From Pristionchus mayeri (taxonomy: Eukaryota > Nematoda > Chromadorea > Rhabditida > Neodiplogasteridae), in contig BTRK01000003.1 in the NCBI GenBank assembly GCA_036245805.1, positions 32,381,215-32,445,214 on the forward strand: a stretch of 64,000 nucleotides of DNA, given 5' to 3'. The notes beneath the pieces were generated by a model. The model searched no databases. It was not told where the DNA came from and saw nothing but the letters and a program-made list of their open reading frames with translations. The translations under genes and the position numbers were made by a program. Numbering within the stretch: the stretch's first letter is position 1; every line of letters starts with the position of its first letter. Positions 11,223 to 24,040 of the stretch are shown here, in pieces.

Positions 11223-14200
11223 GAAGAAACGATTGGTTGTCTTTGTTTAACTGTTACTTCTTTACTTCTCAGCAAAAAAAGGGAATGTTCATAGCGTGTG
11301 TTTGCCGAGTTCATAGCGCGTATACGATTAGCATAACGATCGCCTTGCTAGAGTATAGGAAATTTCCCGTGGTTCTTCTTTTACGTATTTCCTCATTCTA
11401 GCAAGACGAAGCAGTATGCGCGGGATCATCGCTCGACTAAGCATTCTCGGGTCATTGCCGTTCGAATGAGCCGTAGCTTGGGGGCCGAGCAGCTCACTCT
11501 CTCCATTCCTCATTTTCTATCGGACTTCCTTTTGGGTGATAGACTATAGCGAGAGAAGAGTCGGGCATCAACGATCGCTTCGCAAAAACGAACAGACCAC
11601 CAGCTCATTGGAGCATCTTTTGAAGATCATGAACCGAGTTCCCGACGTCGTTCATGGAAGAACAAGCACAGACTCTTCCGGCTCATTTTCTCGATTACTC
11701 GTCTGAGCTTGGCAATGATGATTCCCAGACATACCGTATGCAATTCAATGCCTAACTTTAGTTGGCGAGCCTGCAAAATTAGTTCACTAAACACATTGCA
11801 TCTCGGTTGAGGCACCGTTGACTTTAATTTGTGCTCACCTCCCTCTCAAATGTGTCCTATTTCGGGAGAGAGAGAGGAGGGGAGATCCTAGCAGGCCCGT
11901 CTGTTATTTGCTCTACGCACTCAGACTAGGGAGTGAATTACACCCCAATTTCGTTGTTTTCACTTTTTTCAAACTCCTAATGCTAATTTTCTCTTAATGA
12001 CCACGAACAAAACACTTCTGGTTGGGTTCTAGAGAAGCGCACGTATTCTTTTCATGGTCACAACCGTTTTCTTCCTCTCAAAAACACTTGCAGGTGCGTT
12101 GTTCCGGAAAAAAATAAACATTATTGAGATAATTGTGATGGTAATGTATTGTTTTCATTAAAGCACTTTGAGAACCCGAGGAGCAGTCGATTTGTGACCT
12201 ACTGGATTAAAAACAAACCAAATACCCTTCTCCAGCACAGTAGATGCGCAGACAAAACATATTCCGTGATTTATGGATAATGTAGCGCTCACATTCGGCC
12301 TGTCGCAATCCAACGGTACTCATATCTTCAAGTGTTTTCATCGAAATTTCAATGATCTTTTTTCGGAGCTAACGTCTCTACAGAGTGCATCCTCTCGATT
12401 TAGGTGCTCGAGATAGAACCTCGTGCGAAATTGTGAATCACTCCGTACGTGCCTCGCAGCCTGACATCACTAATAGTAAGGCTCCCTCTGCAGCGCAGTT
12501 TGCGTGCTTTCCTCCTGTTAACTCGTCCCTCACGAATTCTGTTTCGAATATTCAAGCACGCTTTCTCTCCAGGTTCATCGAATTAGCCGCCCCACCCCAA
12601 CCCCCGCATAGTTAGGACTGACTAAACGGGAATCTACTAAATCTGCATGCTCTATCACCGGTGAGAGTGGCGAGAGAGCATGCGGAATGAAGAGACGAAG
12701 TTGTGAACTCGTCCCTACACCCGCATCATTCCATCATCAGGTTAGCGGGTGCTAGCTCATCCCTAATCCCCGGCCAAACATGCAACACCCGCTTTCGATT
12801 TGCACTCTGCGTTCTTGTTTTCTCTGAGCTGAGGATTGAACGACCAACTCCAATTGGACGACAGCTAACTGTGATTGAGTTATTGCCTAAGAGATGGGCA
12901 AGGAATCCAACTTGAGCACGGTCATTGAGACCCTGATGGCCTCCATTTTTTGCCTGCAAACGCTCTAATGCCAGCCGTAATTCATCGTGCGGTTCAGAGG
13001 AGGCTTCATTTCATTGTCTTTGCTGCGCCGAAACTCCAATATCCCGCTCGCCCCTTCCCTTCTCACCTCCCCTCCTCATCTTCTCTTGCTTCCTCCTCCA
13101 GTTGCGTCTTCCCTTACGCCCTCGACTTCTTCTCAGCAATAGTATGACTTAGCTCACTTACTTGGCAGACTATGCGAGATAGCAGGGGAACTGAAGAGAG
13201 CATGGATCTTGCTGCTACGAAAACTTTTCGTGGAATTAGCGATCTTTCGAGTGGAGCCCGCGAGACTTGTCGCAATTTTCAAAGGCGCACGTCCGATCCT
13301 TTTCTCCGTTTGTTATGATTGCATCCTCTCGGAAATGGAGTCAACTCACGAAATCGCGCACTAGGCAATTACTCCTCATTGCGCTTGCATAGCGCGGGGG
13401 AGGCGAGATTTCGAAATTGTCTGAGAAATTTACGCGAAATATTTTTGTTCTCGAAATCATGCACTAATATATTAACCTTAATTGTGCTTGCACGGACCAG
13501 GAGTGGAGGCACAAAATCGCTACATTTTCTAAAATTGTAACGATTGGTGTTCACAACTATTAGAGGGATAGTACAGAAAATAGACGTTACTCGATTCCGG
13601 AAGTCGAAATTCTCGCACAATATTTTCATTCGACAAGTGTTGGGCATTTCCTGGAACCATTGAAGAAGCACTCGAGAAGACGCGCAGCTCGTATTACCGA
13701 GTAACATTGACGCGCACTTTGGCGCACTTTTAGCCTGCTATTCCTTGTACAAGAATCCTTGTAAGGAGTAACCGTCCTCATTCTGCGCGATCTCTCACTT
13801 TTTCTAACCTGCTAGAGAAACATGATGAGGGCCAGACCATGTATCCTTGTTAGGCAACATCGCGAATGTGCACAAATTGGGTTGAGATTTTCTGCGTATG
13901 TTGCATGTCACAAGTCTCTTATGGGACGCTTTGTGATGCTGCGTCTTTGTGCGATCATCCGAGTTCAGAGATTCACGGAATCGAATGCGCCATTGTCTAT
14001 GCTCCGCCTCCTCAGTCTGCCGCGCAGAACATCCAAATGCTCTCAATTCCTAATAGGGAAAGCTCGCGCTTTCGGAAAGTTCTCAATTCCTAAGACGGTT
14101 GGCAATAGGGACCATCCTCTCATTTCCCGATCGACGAGAGATGATTTAAAATGAAGACATTCGTTTCTTGCGATGCAATACCCAGTTCAAAGATTGTCGT

Positions 14201-14545
14201 GCCTTGTCCCGCCCACGCGCAGAACAACCTCAGACATTGTCGGACCGCTCTCATCGCATAAATTCAAATAGATGCTTATTCGAATTTACTGCCATTAGAC
14301 TCTTTCTTTTCCTCGCTGAGCCATTTATTGTGTGGCCGGGAAGTAGACAAACCACTTAAATATTCTAGTTGCTCGAGACAAGTGTCTCTTTGGGCGTTCG
14401 CTACTGTGTTTTGCTATAATGGAAATTGAATTATTGATAATAGCGTCCTACTTGGTCTCACAGCGAGACTATTCGTCTGGTGGTTCGATGGCGTATGCTC
14501 TCCCGTATCTCGTATCTCAAGTTGCTCTTCAAGTACTTGGTCATT

Positions 14546-14663
14546 GAACACGTATCAGCGATATGTAGTCCCAGTAGCAGTCGGTCTCACAGCACAGCGC
14601 CACCTATCTAGTATTTAGATGATGTAGAATAAAAATCGCTTGACGTGGTTGCACCCTTACCTT
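14546..14663 (+). mobile_element. 3' fragment of the tRNA-derived SINE
   Basis: Contains the SINE body landmarks ATGTAGTCCCAGTAGCAGTC and AATCGCTTGACGTGGTTGCA followed by CCCTTACC, matching 6341-6450. The tRNA-like head is missing, so it is a 5'-truncated copy. Confidence 0.7.
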
Positions 14664-15705
14664 GTTTGATCGCTGAACCCATTGCAACGTGTGTTGATGC
14701 CTGATCTGATGTCGACATCTGATTGCTATAAATGTCAGACCAGGAATTGTTTCCTACTGTTTCCTGCCATGCTGTTCGTCATTCTCACACCTGTAGGATA
14801 CTATTTTAGGATCAGAGTGTTGTAAACATGAACGTTAACGTGCTGCAGCCCTTATTTATAGCCGCTGCGTCATCTCAAGCCGTGCTTGAAATCCGGATAT
14901 TGTCGCGGGTTTGCTGAGCAATCGAGCATAGCCCGACCAACAGTTTTGGAGGAGAAAATTGCACATATTAGAACGGTCTGGAAGGAATCTACGTGCGCAG
15001 TAGAGCTCCACTCGCTTACGATATATCTTTAAAATGTATAAAACCTCAACTTTTTTGGGTCACGTATAAAAGCGGAAGAAGCGGACGAAGTCGATGACTT
15101 ATGCCCCCCGTGTGCTCCAAATTCCTCGAAAGCTGCTAGAATTTATGGACTCTACGTTCCCTGGGGCGACGTTAAATGCTGCAGCTTCCTAATGCTTTTT
15201 GTCCAACGAGGCACTTCAGAAAGGTAGAGCAGTCCTAGTAGTGGCTCTTGTCGAACAACCTAAATTAACGTGAAAACAGATTTTTTTTTCGAATGCATGG
15301 AGTCAATGATCGATGTTTTCATTGCTCATTATTGTTGTCCTGATTGAGAGTGAACTGTTGGTTAGGCCGTACTTTCTCAATACTGCGTTGACTCTCACTT
15401 TTTCACACGGTTTCGGTCAGACAGGACGAGAGACCACTTAAATGCTGCTTGTCGAATGCTCAATGTCCACTCTCGGTCCGTGCAGTCTTGACGAGCTCTC
15501 TCGAAAAAGCAAGGTGTCAGTGACCGCTATTTTCCCTCTACTCCGTCACCTGCTTCAGAGCACTTCTCAGAAGGCATCAAGTGATCTACCTGCTCCGCTA
15601 CTCCATTCCACTCAATCCACCCGAGCAATATCAAGCACCTCCTACCGAAAAGAAATTTCGTCCTTTTTCGACTCATCAGTTACGCTTTCTTTCGGCACTA
15701 GGCCG

Positions 15706-15771
15706 GATGAGAACCATTTCGTAATGCAGCCTTTGATATTTCAAAGGCGGCATGCCGCAACAGTTCTCATC
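15706..15771. repeat. 66-bp hairpin, family H3
   Basis: Begins GATGAGAACC and ends with its complement GTTCTCATC, with the inner arms GCCTTTGATATTTCAAAGGC pairing. A close relative lies at 34366-34433, giving a second independent copy. Confidence 0.6.
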
Positions 15772-16718
15772 GAAGCGCCTTTCTTTCACATGATCTTCGC
15801 CAGACAGAACGAAACATCACTTAACTATTTCACATCCGGCCAATCTACATTTTTCGACTTTTCACCTGCGTTCGACCCTCGAAATTGACGTAAATTGAAT
15901 TACATGAATTACGTGGGTTGGCCGACCTTTAGTTCGCGTAATTGCCAGCCCTCGTTTGTACTTGGCCGCATTTTGTTTGTCGCTTGTCGAATGTAGCCAA
16001 CTAGTAGTCGGTTTACACCATACACCACACTTCAAGCACGATGTTTGACGATAGTAAATACAATTTATGTGTTGGCACATGAAATTGTTTTTCAATTTAC
16101 TTCCCCTGTAGCCGGTAGTAGTACACACACGCCTGTCAATTACTAGAGCCTGGGTTCAAACTTGTAAGCCAATCCATCAAGTGTACCCATTCAATGCACG
16201 AGGCCTCCCTCGCTTATATTTTTCAACCATTTCTGTTTTCCGGGTTGACTTCCCGCATTTTCCTTCCTTTAATGAAGAAATAAACTCCTACGCGAGGCAT
16301 TTTGCAGGCCTAAAACTGGCAGATTTGTATTTCCGCATCCATTTCGAAACGCACGTAATTCCGCGTTTTTCTTTTCGTATTTAATTTTGAATTTTGAAAA
16401 TTAAATATGAAACGAATGATCATAATGCATCAACGGATATACGTAGTTACTCGGACACTTATGATCAATCAAATTTAGTGATATCACAGCGAAAAATCTC
16501 GAAAAATGATCAGGTAAAATGATCACCACTTTATGCGTCATGAATTCGAGTTTTTCCTATATTTTCGGGCGCTAGCATTGCCACATTTAGTAGTAGGCTC
16601 AAGAGGCTAGACTATAGCCATCGAGCATAGTGACGTACGTGCGGCAATAGAGCTAAGCTGCAATAAAAGTGTTTATTCATTGGGGCACGTGAGTCAAGGG
16701 CCCTCCAATTCTCGGAGT

Positions 16719-16804
16719 AATCGTCCGACTCTCTTCATTCCGCACGCTATCTCGTTGGCCAGAGTGAGCGAGAGAGTGCGTGGAATGAAGAGAGCGGGAC
16801 GATT
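16719..16804. repeat. About 86-bp hairpin, family H1 (near-perfect)
   Basis: The arms AATCGTCCGACTCTCTTCAT and GAATGAAGAGAGCGGGACGA, plus inner CGCACGCTATCTCG with CGAGAGAGTGCG, make a long stem around GTTGGCCAGAGTGAG. It is one of the best preserved copies. Confidence 0.7.
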
Positions 16805-17544
16805 GTTCAATTCTCAGGACTCGAGTGCTACTCTATCTCCATCATCATCGAGGTCCTCAATTTCGCCCCGGAAATACCTACCACCACCGCAGCGCTTGAC
16901 AAACAGCCTCTATCCATGCATTATGAGTACGCGATGCAATGCATTTTTGCAAGGTATTTCTGTAGTTCAGCCGCCCCCCAGCTGGTTTTTGCGGGGTCGC
17001 ACGCTATTCGCGACTACAATCGTGTTGTGTGGGTAATTTTATTCGCAGAGAAGTTCGTACTGTTGATGTGTTCTTTATCGCAGATAGAGTAGGACCTACA
17101 ATATTTTTGCTTGTACGACCACAAAGTTCATTTTCGTCCCTCTCTAGTGAAGCTCTTTTGTATCAACGGGATCCAGGGAACATCATATGATACTATAACT
17201 TATTATGATGCGCACCCATCCGTGGCTGAACGTGCACTACAAACAAGCAGAAATTAAATATTCTATGAGCGATGCGGCCGATCCCTGTCCTCGGGATCAA
17301 AAGAAATTACTATCTTCATTCCACCTATTCTCCCGTCCGTCAGAAGGGCGAGATATCATGCAGGTTGAAGAGAGCCATTTCTTATGAAGTCACCCCTCCC
17401 CCTCTCCCGATGCACATTCCTCGTAGTATTTTGGTTAGGCTAGTAGGGTGGGAAGAGGATCCGCTATTTGTAGAGGCAGACAAGGGGCATTGCGAAGGGG
17501 CCTATTATTTGCTTTGCGAGTCTATCAGCGTCTCTAGCGAGCAA

Positions 17545-17624
17545 TGGTCTGACTCTCTCAATATAACATGTTCTCTCGCTCACTTTGACCGACCAGAGAG
17601 TGTGTAAAATGAAGAGAGTAAGAT
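17545..17624. repeat. About 80-bp hairpin, family H1
   Basis: GGTCTGACTCTCTCAATATA on the left and AAAATGAAGAGAGTAAGAT on the right form inverted arms of the H1 family, with inner CTCTCGCTCACTTTGACCGA. Confidence 0.55.
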
Positions 17625-19079
17625 ATCTCTAGTTCTTCCTGATTCGCAAGAGAGCGTGCAAGATGACGAGGCGATCGCACGCGTGAAACTTGATAGCATC
17701 GCCGACCTTTCGCTCCTTCTGGCTGTTCTTTCAACTTTGACTTTCGCACACCGTCATCGAAGACTGGCCAAAATAGGGTCCATTCTGCCTATTTTTCTGA
17801 CCGAATTCGGTCAGATCCAGGGCGGGCACCCGGAAGATAATTTCAATGGTGCCAACGAGGGAAATGGGCAGGCATCCCATTGTTCTCGGAATCATATTCA
17901 CACTATCGAGTACTGTGAGAGATCAAAAAGAAGGCGAACGTTGTATTGCCCTATTTTGTTCTCTGTTCGTTGAAAACTTGCGATCTCCGGAGTGCACAGA
18001 ACTGTCACTGTGTTAGTAGGTAGTCAGCCGTGAATAGGAGGAGAATTCATTGTTCTACCAGTCCTTTGCGCATGTCAGAACACTCCCGAGGTCCTCGAAT
18101 GATCTTTGTTGTGGGAGCATTATAGTGAGAGTCCAGACGGAATCCGCCAAATTGGCACAGAATGCCCCAGACGGAATCCGAATTGACGCTGGCATAACAG
18201 TTCTTCCCTCCAGGCCTGTCTGGACAACATGAGTGACATGCACTTTTACCCTTTTCTGCATTCAAAATGCGTTGCTCTTTGCCCAATTGATCCAGGTGTG
18301 ATTGCAGGGGCATATCCTAGGAATAACCAGGAGCTTTATTGCTGCCATCTACGTACAGCAGCAATCTCTTAGACAGGTGCAATTGCATGGAATATCCCGG
18401 GAATACTAGGAATATTCCGGTAACTTTATGTCCACCACGAGATATTGCCAATCAACCTGAGTCGTCGAGATCGCACCTTTACGAGTAGTGCTCGTCACAG
18501 CCCATTGCGCAGTATCTCTGGCCCCCCGAGTCAAACCCCTACTTTATGAATTGAATGTACTCTGGCCGCGCCCTTCCCAGCTCTGCATAAAGTACTCGCT
18601 CACTTCATTCGTGTCTTCTCAATGAGGCTGCAAGGATCCAAGTGTGTCTGCACCTGTGCCTTGCTCATCCCACTCATTGAATCACTCGTCCTCATCGATG
18701 ATGTGAGAATGAGGAAGAGGGGGCTATCCCACCCTCCTCGGGTGACTCGAGCCCCGCCTCCGGGAATAATTGCGGTCCAGCGCGCGACTACAACGTGGCA
18801 TGCGTAGGAGGCGGTCCAAGACCCTTCACCACTCTTCTCTGCACGCAATTTCACAGTTCTCGAAAGAAATGCCATCTTCCATGCGTTCTTTGCAATCCTT
18901 ACAGTTGTGGTGGCTCAACGGGGTCGAACTTCGATACTTAGCTTGTATTAGTACTCCCATACGTGTGTTCTGCTTCCTAGAGCGCGTATTGTTCCCGATC
19001 GGCCCTCTGTTTTCGCTTCCCCTGCTCTATTGTCTCTGGAGAGAGGGCGAGCGGTGCAATGAATGAACGGCTAGTGACT

Positions 19080-19700
19080 CTCGTGCGAAGTGAGTGGCCG
19101 GGTATTATTCCCTCGGGAAGATTCCACTGCTTTCCGATTTGCTATTCTATACTGTCTACGTAGGCACCGCCGCTGTTGACGAGAGTGGTGGGTGGATGAC
19201 TTCCTGGCATCTATATTCATTCCTGGAGTAAAGGGGGATTGTCAAATACCATCGCGATCCTTGGCGGCTCTGTAAGATGACGTGAGCCTTTCCTTGAAAC
19301 AGCGCAGTACTACTTGTACAAATCCTAAGCGGAATGTTAACATCGTCTTTTTGGATTGTTGGGATCACCACTGTTGACGAGTGGTGCCACTTCCTGTCAT
19401 CTATATTCATTCCTGGAGAAATTGACGATTGTCCAGTAGTATCCTCGCTTCGATTCTATGAAAACTATGATGTGGGTATTTAAATGTCGAGCTCTGCGCC
19501 CTTTCAGTTGTTCAGACGATTTGTCTGACTCTATTTTGGGGAGATTTTCCACTGACTTTCCATGATCATACCATATGGTAGACCCTGTCTAACCAGATAG
19601 AAGCGTCTGACGGCGCCGAGCCCTCAAAGTTCAGACTGTTAGCCAGACTCTATTCAGCAATCGGTTTTGTATTCAGGAAGAGCCTCACGGTAGACTAAGC
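19080..19700. repeat. Diverged tandem repeats of about 180 bp
   Basis: ATCTATATTCATTCCTGGAG occurs at about 19209 and again at about 19398, in matching surroundings (TTCCTG(G/T)CATC before it). GAAGATTCCACTGCTTTCC near 19120 and AGATTTTCCACTGACTTTCC near 19543 look like a further shared part. The units are degenerate and carry no convincing frame. Confidence 0.5.
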
Positions 19701-20234
19701 TAGGCAGTCTAATTCAAGAGGATTCCCAGTAAATTGGGGGCTCAATTACGGGCAAACTTCCTCCTAGTATCACTCAGAATGTAATGTATTCTACCCCACC
19801 CAGACTCGCATACTATGGCAGCTGTTTGCTGTTTGTCAAATACCGAAGTCAAGCGCGAAATTGGCTATGAACTATACAACGAGTCAGAGTCACTTGTTTT
19901 CTGTAGTATCTCACTACTAGTTGATCGTTGGCTTGCTTGTTCGTTGCACACTCCCGCAGAGGCGAGTTGCTCAGAATTAAGTAGTTCCTTATTCATTGCA
20001 GCTCTCTCCTTCCGCATAATAACCGGTGACGGTTCTGTGACTTTCTAGTAGATCTTCGAGCGTGCTCATTCCTTGCCATTTCATTTCAATATCTTAGAAG
20101 ATGTGACGAACACTCGCGATGCATGCTCATTCGCCATTGGCCCCCATGCATAATTGATTGATGATTCCTGCATTCTTCAGCTCTCAGCTATCCCTTAGAG
20201 CACAATATTTCGGACTTGCGCGACTCTGTGTAGT

Positions 20235-21530
20235 ATGCACGCATATGGGCTGATGTCATGCCCTGTTCCACTATGCTTTAGAGGTCACATTTCATTTTTA
20301 GAAGCAAATGACCTCTTAGACCCCAACCAAGCTGGCTTCCGCTTAAATCGCTCTACATGCACCCAACTTGTCCAGACCCACTCACATTATCTTCAATTTC
20401 TATCTCAAAAGTCCTCCTTCGATACTGTTTATTTCGACTTCAAGAAAGCTTTTGACAGCATAGATCACCGTTTATTACTTTTCAAACTAACCAGCCTTGG
20501 TTTTTCGGGGCATATAGTTTCATGGATAAAAAATTATCTGTCCAACAGGTCCCAGTGCGTCATTATTGAAAATTGTATGTCTACTCCCACTACAATTACC
20601 TCAGGAGTACCGCAACGCTCCTGCATTGGCCCTCTTTTGTTTATCCTATTTATCAATGATCTTGCGAAAAGGCTACCTGCTGAAGTAAAATATGGTGTTT
20701 ATGCAGATGATCTTAAGATCTATGCTAAGGCCCCTCTTCATTCCCACATCCTCCAATCGGCAATTGACTTAGTATTTGCTTGGTCACTCGAATGGAATCT
20801 ATCTCTTAATGAATCAAAATGCAGAGTAGTTAATTATGGTCCTCTTTCCCCGCGTACCCAATATTTCATCAATGCGAAGCCGCTCTCTGTATCGTCTTCT
20901 GTGAAAGACCTCGGTATTCTCATGCATCCTTCATTGAAGTTCAATGAGCATATCACTAAAATTACTTCAAAGGCTAGAGCTCAAGTAAACATTATGTTTA
21001 AATGCTTCTATTCTACTGATCATTGTCTGTATAATCGCGCATTTGTAACTTTCATCAGGCCTCTGCTTGAATACTGCTCAGTTGTTTGGTCTCCATCTAC
21101 TGTTACTCTTGCGAACTCGATAGAAAGTGTTCAACGTAATTTTACTCGCCGTCTTTTTGCTCGTTGTAACATTCCATACACTTCCTACCCACAAAGAATT
21201 TCCCTTCTTTCTTTACAAACTCTTGAACATAGAAGATTGATTTCAGATTTCCTTTTTCTTTATAAATCTATTCACGGTTTCTACTCCCATGACCACTCTT
21301 CCCTTTATAAAATTTCCCCCCTTACACGCAGTCTTCGTAGGGCTCATGCTTTGCGCATTTCTTTGCCTTTCGCGCCTCCAAGGTCTCACTCTAGTTTCGT
21401 AACTAGGACTGTAGATAGATGGAACGCGCTATCCTCTGAAATCGCTACAAGCTCGCCTAAACGTTTTCGTTCCCACCTTCTCTCTCTACCATCTATCTCA
21501 TTCTCTTCCGAGTCGCTCTTGCGACTTTAA
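20235..21530 (+). CDS. LINE reverse transcriptase, N-terminally truncated
   Basis: The 431-residue frame copies element RNA into DNA as part of target-primed retrotransposition. RT palm motifs are clear: YFDFKKAFDSIDH at residues 66-78 (motif A, catalytic Asp), SGVPQRSCIGPLLFILFIND at about 123-142 (motif B), and YADD at 156-159 (motif C, the catalytic pair). The thumb and the C-terminal part with conserved RPLLEYCSVVW follow. The family normally has an upstream apurinic-like endonuclease and RT motifs 0-2; these are missing, and the first 20 or so residues of the frame come from flanking DNA rather than the element. The RT part has no stop or frameshift, so the insertion is fairly young, but the copy cannot be autonomous. 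Confidence 0.85.
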   Translation: MHAYGLMSCPVPLCFRGHISFLEANDLLDPNQAGFRLNRSTCTQLVQTHSHYLQFLSQKSSFDTVYFDFKKAFDSIDHRLLLFKLTSLGFSGHIVSWIKNYLSNRSQCVIIENCMSTPTTITSGVPQRSCIGPLLFILFINDLAKRLPAEVKYGVYADDLKIYAKAPLHSHILQSAIDLVFAWSLEWNLSLNESKCRVVNYGPLSPRTQYFINAKPLSVSSSVKDLGILMHPSLKFNEHITKITSKARAQVNIMFKCFYSTDHCLYNRAFVTFIRPLLEYCSVVWSPSTVTLANSIESVQRNFTRRLFARCNIPYTSYPQRISLLSLQTLEHRRLISDFLFLYKSIHGFYSHDHSSLYKISPLTRSLRRAHALRISLPFAPPRSHSSFVTRTVDRWNALSSEIATSSPKRFRSHLLSLPSISFSSESLLRL

Positions 21531-21770
21531 CCCTACCTGCTGCCCCGCCAAATCCCCAATCCCCCCAATTTCAAAATCTTCTCCCCGTTGCCTTCAAGTC
21601 CATTTCTCCCTCCCTACCGTCGAGTCAGCGTCGCTAGCGACCATGGGGACGTTTGACTCGAGGTAACCCAGTCTACAAAATACATCCGCCGCAAGCTACC
21701 GAAGACTCTCCGGAAACTCTCCGCATAAATACCCTTGGTGGATAAATAATTTAATTTAATTGAATTGAAT
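20285..21770 (+). mobile_element. 5'-truncated non-LTR retrotransposon (CR1/jockey-type LINE)
   Basis: The element contains an intact reverse-transcriptase frame, a GC-rich 3' UTR and an ATAAATAATTTAATTTAATT / GAATTGAAT short-repeat tail ending near 21770. Everything 5' of the central RT domain, including any endonuclease or gag-like ORF1, is absent, which is normal for LINE copies. The tail resembles that of the RTE-type fragment at 37236-37740. The GTCGAGTCAGCG...CGTTTGACTCGA inverted pair at about 21619-21662 in the 3' UTR may be a structural element. Confidence 0.85.
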
Positions 21771-22226
21771 ACGTGGGACGAGGCCCGCTATTTCAATCCT
21801 CTATTCAAACAGGTGCCTTTCCGGGGATTGCGGATGTGGGTCACCATAGCTCAGACCCGCACGGGTTTCCTGGTAAGCCAATCCAAGAGCACGGAAATAG
21901 GGTTGTTTTCGAACTTGAACAAGTTCTTCTGCCTAGAACCCACTCAATCTTTGAAGCCTACAATGCTGTCGCGCCAGCAAGTTTTTACGCTCCAGGCCAA
22001 TATTTTTAGCTACATTGTGACGTCCTCGACCGGGGGAGGAGGGAACGGGGAGAATTAGTCATTGTCGTCAAACTCATATGGCCGAAGTAAGCTAATTAGT
22101 TGGGGGGCGTGGTGCTGGGGGTTGCCCCCGCGGATGATTGCTCGTTTCGTCTGGTTTCACTGGGGCATTGAGACGAGGAAGCATCGCATCGCAACGCAAA
22201 TTAGTGCTGGCTGGCCAAGAGAAATC

Positions 22227-22303
22227 GTCTGACTCTCTTCAGTTTTCACGCTCTATCGTATCTCTGACCGGCGAGAGAGCGTGCAAACTGAAGAGAGTCA
22301 GAC
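22227..22303. repeat. 77-bp hairpin, family H1 (best conserved copy)
   Basis: GTCTGACTCTCTTCAGTTTT and its counterpart GCAAACTGAAGAGAGTCAGAC are complementary over almost the full arms. The middle CACGCTCTATCGTATCTCTG / ACCGGCGAGAGAGCGTG continues the stem. Confidence 0.75.
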
Positions 22304-23389
22304 CATTGCTCAGGCCCGATGTTGCTACGAGTGCTGACGCGCTCTAAATGCATTGTTCTGCGCTCGTTGACTAGCCTTTGCCTAATATCGTTTAGAGACA
22401 CTCTCGTTTTCCTCGCTTTTTCTGCCCCTCCTTCATCAGTTTCCAGTTGAGCGCAATCGGGAGCGGATGGCGAATGAGAAAAAACTCTCTCCAGTTCCCA
22501 CGCTCTCTCGTCGGTCAGACGAAACGATAGATCACCTACATTGCATATGAGTCGACGCGATTCTTCGATAAACCTCTCCTCTAAGCATCCTACCGTACTC
22601 TCCTCCATCCTACCGTACTCCTACCGTATCTATACTATTTCCCCTTGTCCACCCTCCTTACGCATAACCCATTTCGCACTCTGTGAATGACGTGCATTTT
22701 TGATATCCACTACGCCTTATTTTTCCGCCTTGACTTCATCATTCAGTTCCAGCCGGCATCACCACACAGCGCGTAGGATATTATTACGCCTGGAAATACA
22801 GCGTGAATATTCGTAGATGATTGCGCGTTTGATCGCGTTAATAGGAAGCGTTGCATCTGCTTTTCTGTTAATATCTACTGCGTGGAATTACCCAGAACGA
22901 TCACCCACAGTTCCCTGAACGATTACGGCATGTTGAATATCTGATTTAGCGTTGAGCAATCAGTGCTGAATTCACCTTTTGCAAAATCATCATGGGAAAT
23001 GTAATTGCTCTTATGTCAATCATTCGCAGAATGGAGTCCTCTGGAGGCTCGTTAGCTCGGGGTCGATAATTAATTCCGCGTACTCCTTGTTTCATCTTCT
23101 CTGAATTGCGATCTTCGTCATGAGGGGAATCGAGATGCGTGACTTTCGTTAATTTCGCCGCATCCTCCGAATTCTCCACCTGTCCAGGGAAATCTAGCTG
23201 TTTGGGGCTGATCTGAAACGAATAATTTGTTGCACCCACCATGCGTTAGACTGTTGTCTTCTTCTTAGTCACTGTCCAATGCGGAAATTAAAAATACGGA
23301 ATAAAATAGCTCGCTATTGTTGATACGTGTTTTCAGTGCGCGAGACCTAGAGTCTACCACCCCCGCGATGGGCGTAGCAACCAATTCTT

Positions 23390-24040
23390 CGTCTGCGAAA
23401 GTGGAGGCGATGGGATTATTCAGGTCGCCCCTGGTTTCGTGAACCCTCTTCACGTTTCTCCTGTTCTACGCTTCAATAAGGAACTAGATTCTGCGAGCGC
23501 AGTTACATCACTTGTCTATGACGGAAACAACCTTTGAAACATGCCTTGCCAATTCCGTTTCAGATGCTGGTAGTGTTAAATGTGCTTAAATAAGGAAGTA
23601 GAGTCTTCGAGCGCGGTGATATCGTTACCACATCACTGAAACATCTGTGGCATCGTAATCACATCTTTCACTGCGATATCTTTACTCTATCACGGAAACA
23701 GCCCATGCCCACTGCCCATGCCAACTCAGTCTCTCATTGTGGCAGTGTGAGATTTCGTGGGTTGCCCGAACTCCCCCCTCGTGGTCGTGGCTCTTGACCT
23801 AGAACAACAAATCCTTCATGTGTAAAAATGGAGGAGCGGGAGATTCGGTCGTCCCTGGTTCCACAACCTTTTTCTCTTCGGCGCTTCGCTAAAATATCCG
23901 TCTACTTCTTCGAGCTCAGTGATATCATGATCTTTAGCTGAACTAACATATGTTCCCCATCCCAGTTCGGTTTCAGTTTGTGGTAGCGTGGGATTTCGCG
24001 CGCCCCTCATCTCGTGCCCTTCGTCATTCATTGTGTGCAC
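23390..24040. repeat. Degenerate tandem repeat of about 300-400 bp units
   Basis: The same ordered landmarks recur: a GGGAGATTCGGTCGTCCCTG-type block, then CGCTTC...AA, then (T/A)CTTCGAGC(G/T)C(A/G)GTGATATC, then CCCA(G)TTC(G)GTTTCAG...GGTAG. They occur with different amounts of decay at about 23400-23575, 23575-23790 and 23830-24020. Minus-strand frames exist in two units but are interrupted in the middle one, so coding status is unresolved. Confidence 0.45.

Larger units (their letters stand above)
9504..20284. other. Long region without recognised protein genes
   Basis: I found no exon chain, domain or signal peptide that I can defend. The region carries several H1 hairpins, a 24-bp unit repeated twice in tandem at about 11171-11222, the H3 hairpin at 15706-15771, a truncated SINE and diverged tandem repeats near 19.1-19.7 kb. 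The 148-aa frame at 15442-15888 runs through the H3 hairpin and looks non-coding. Confidence 0.4.

Noticed and set aside
15442..15888. 148-aa plus-strand frame
   Set aside because: No domain, no signal peptide, and it contains the H3 hairpin repeat.
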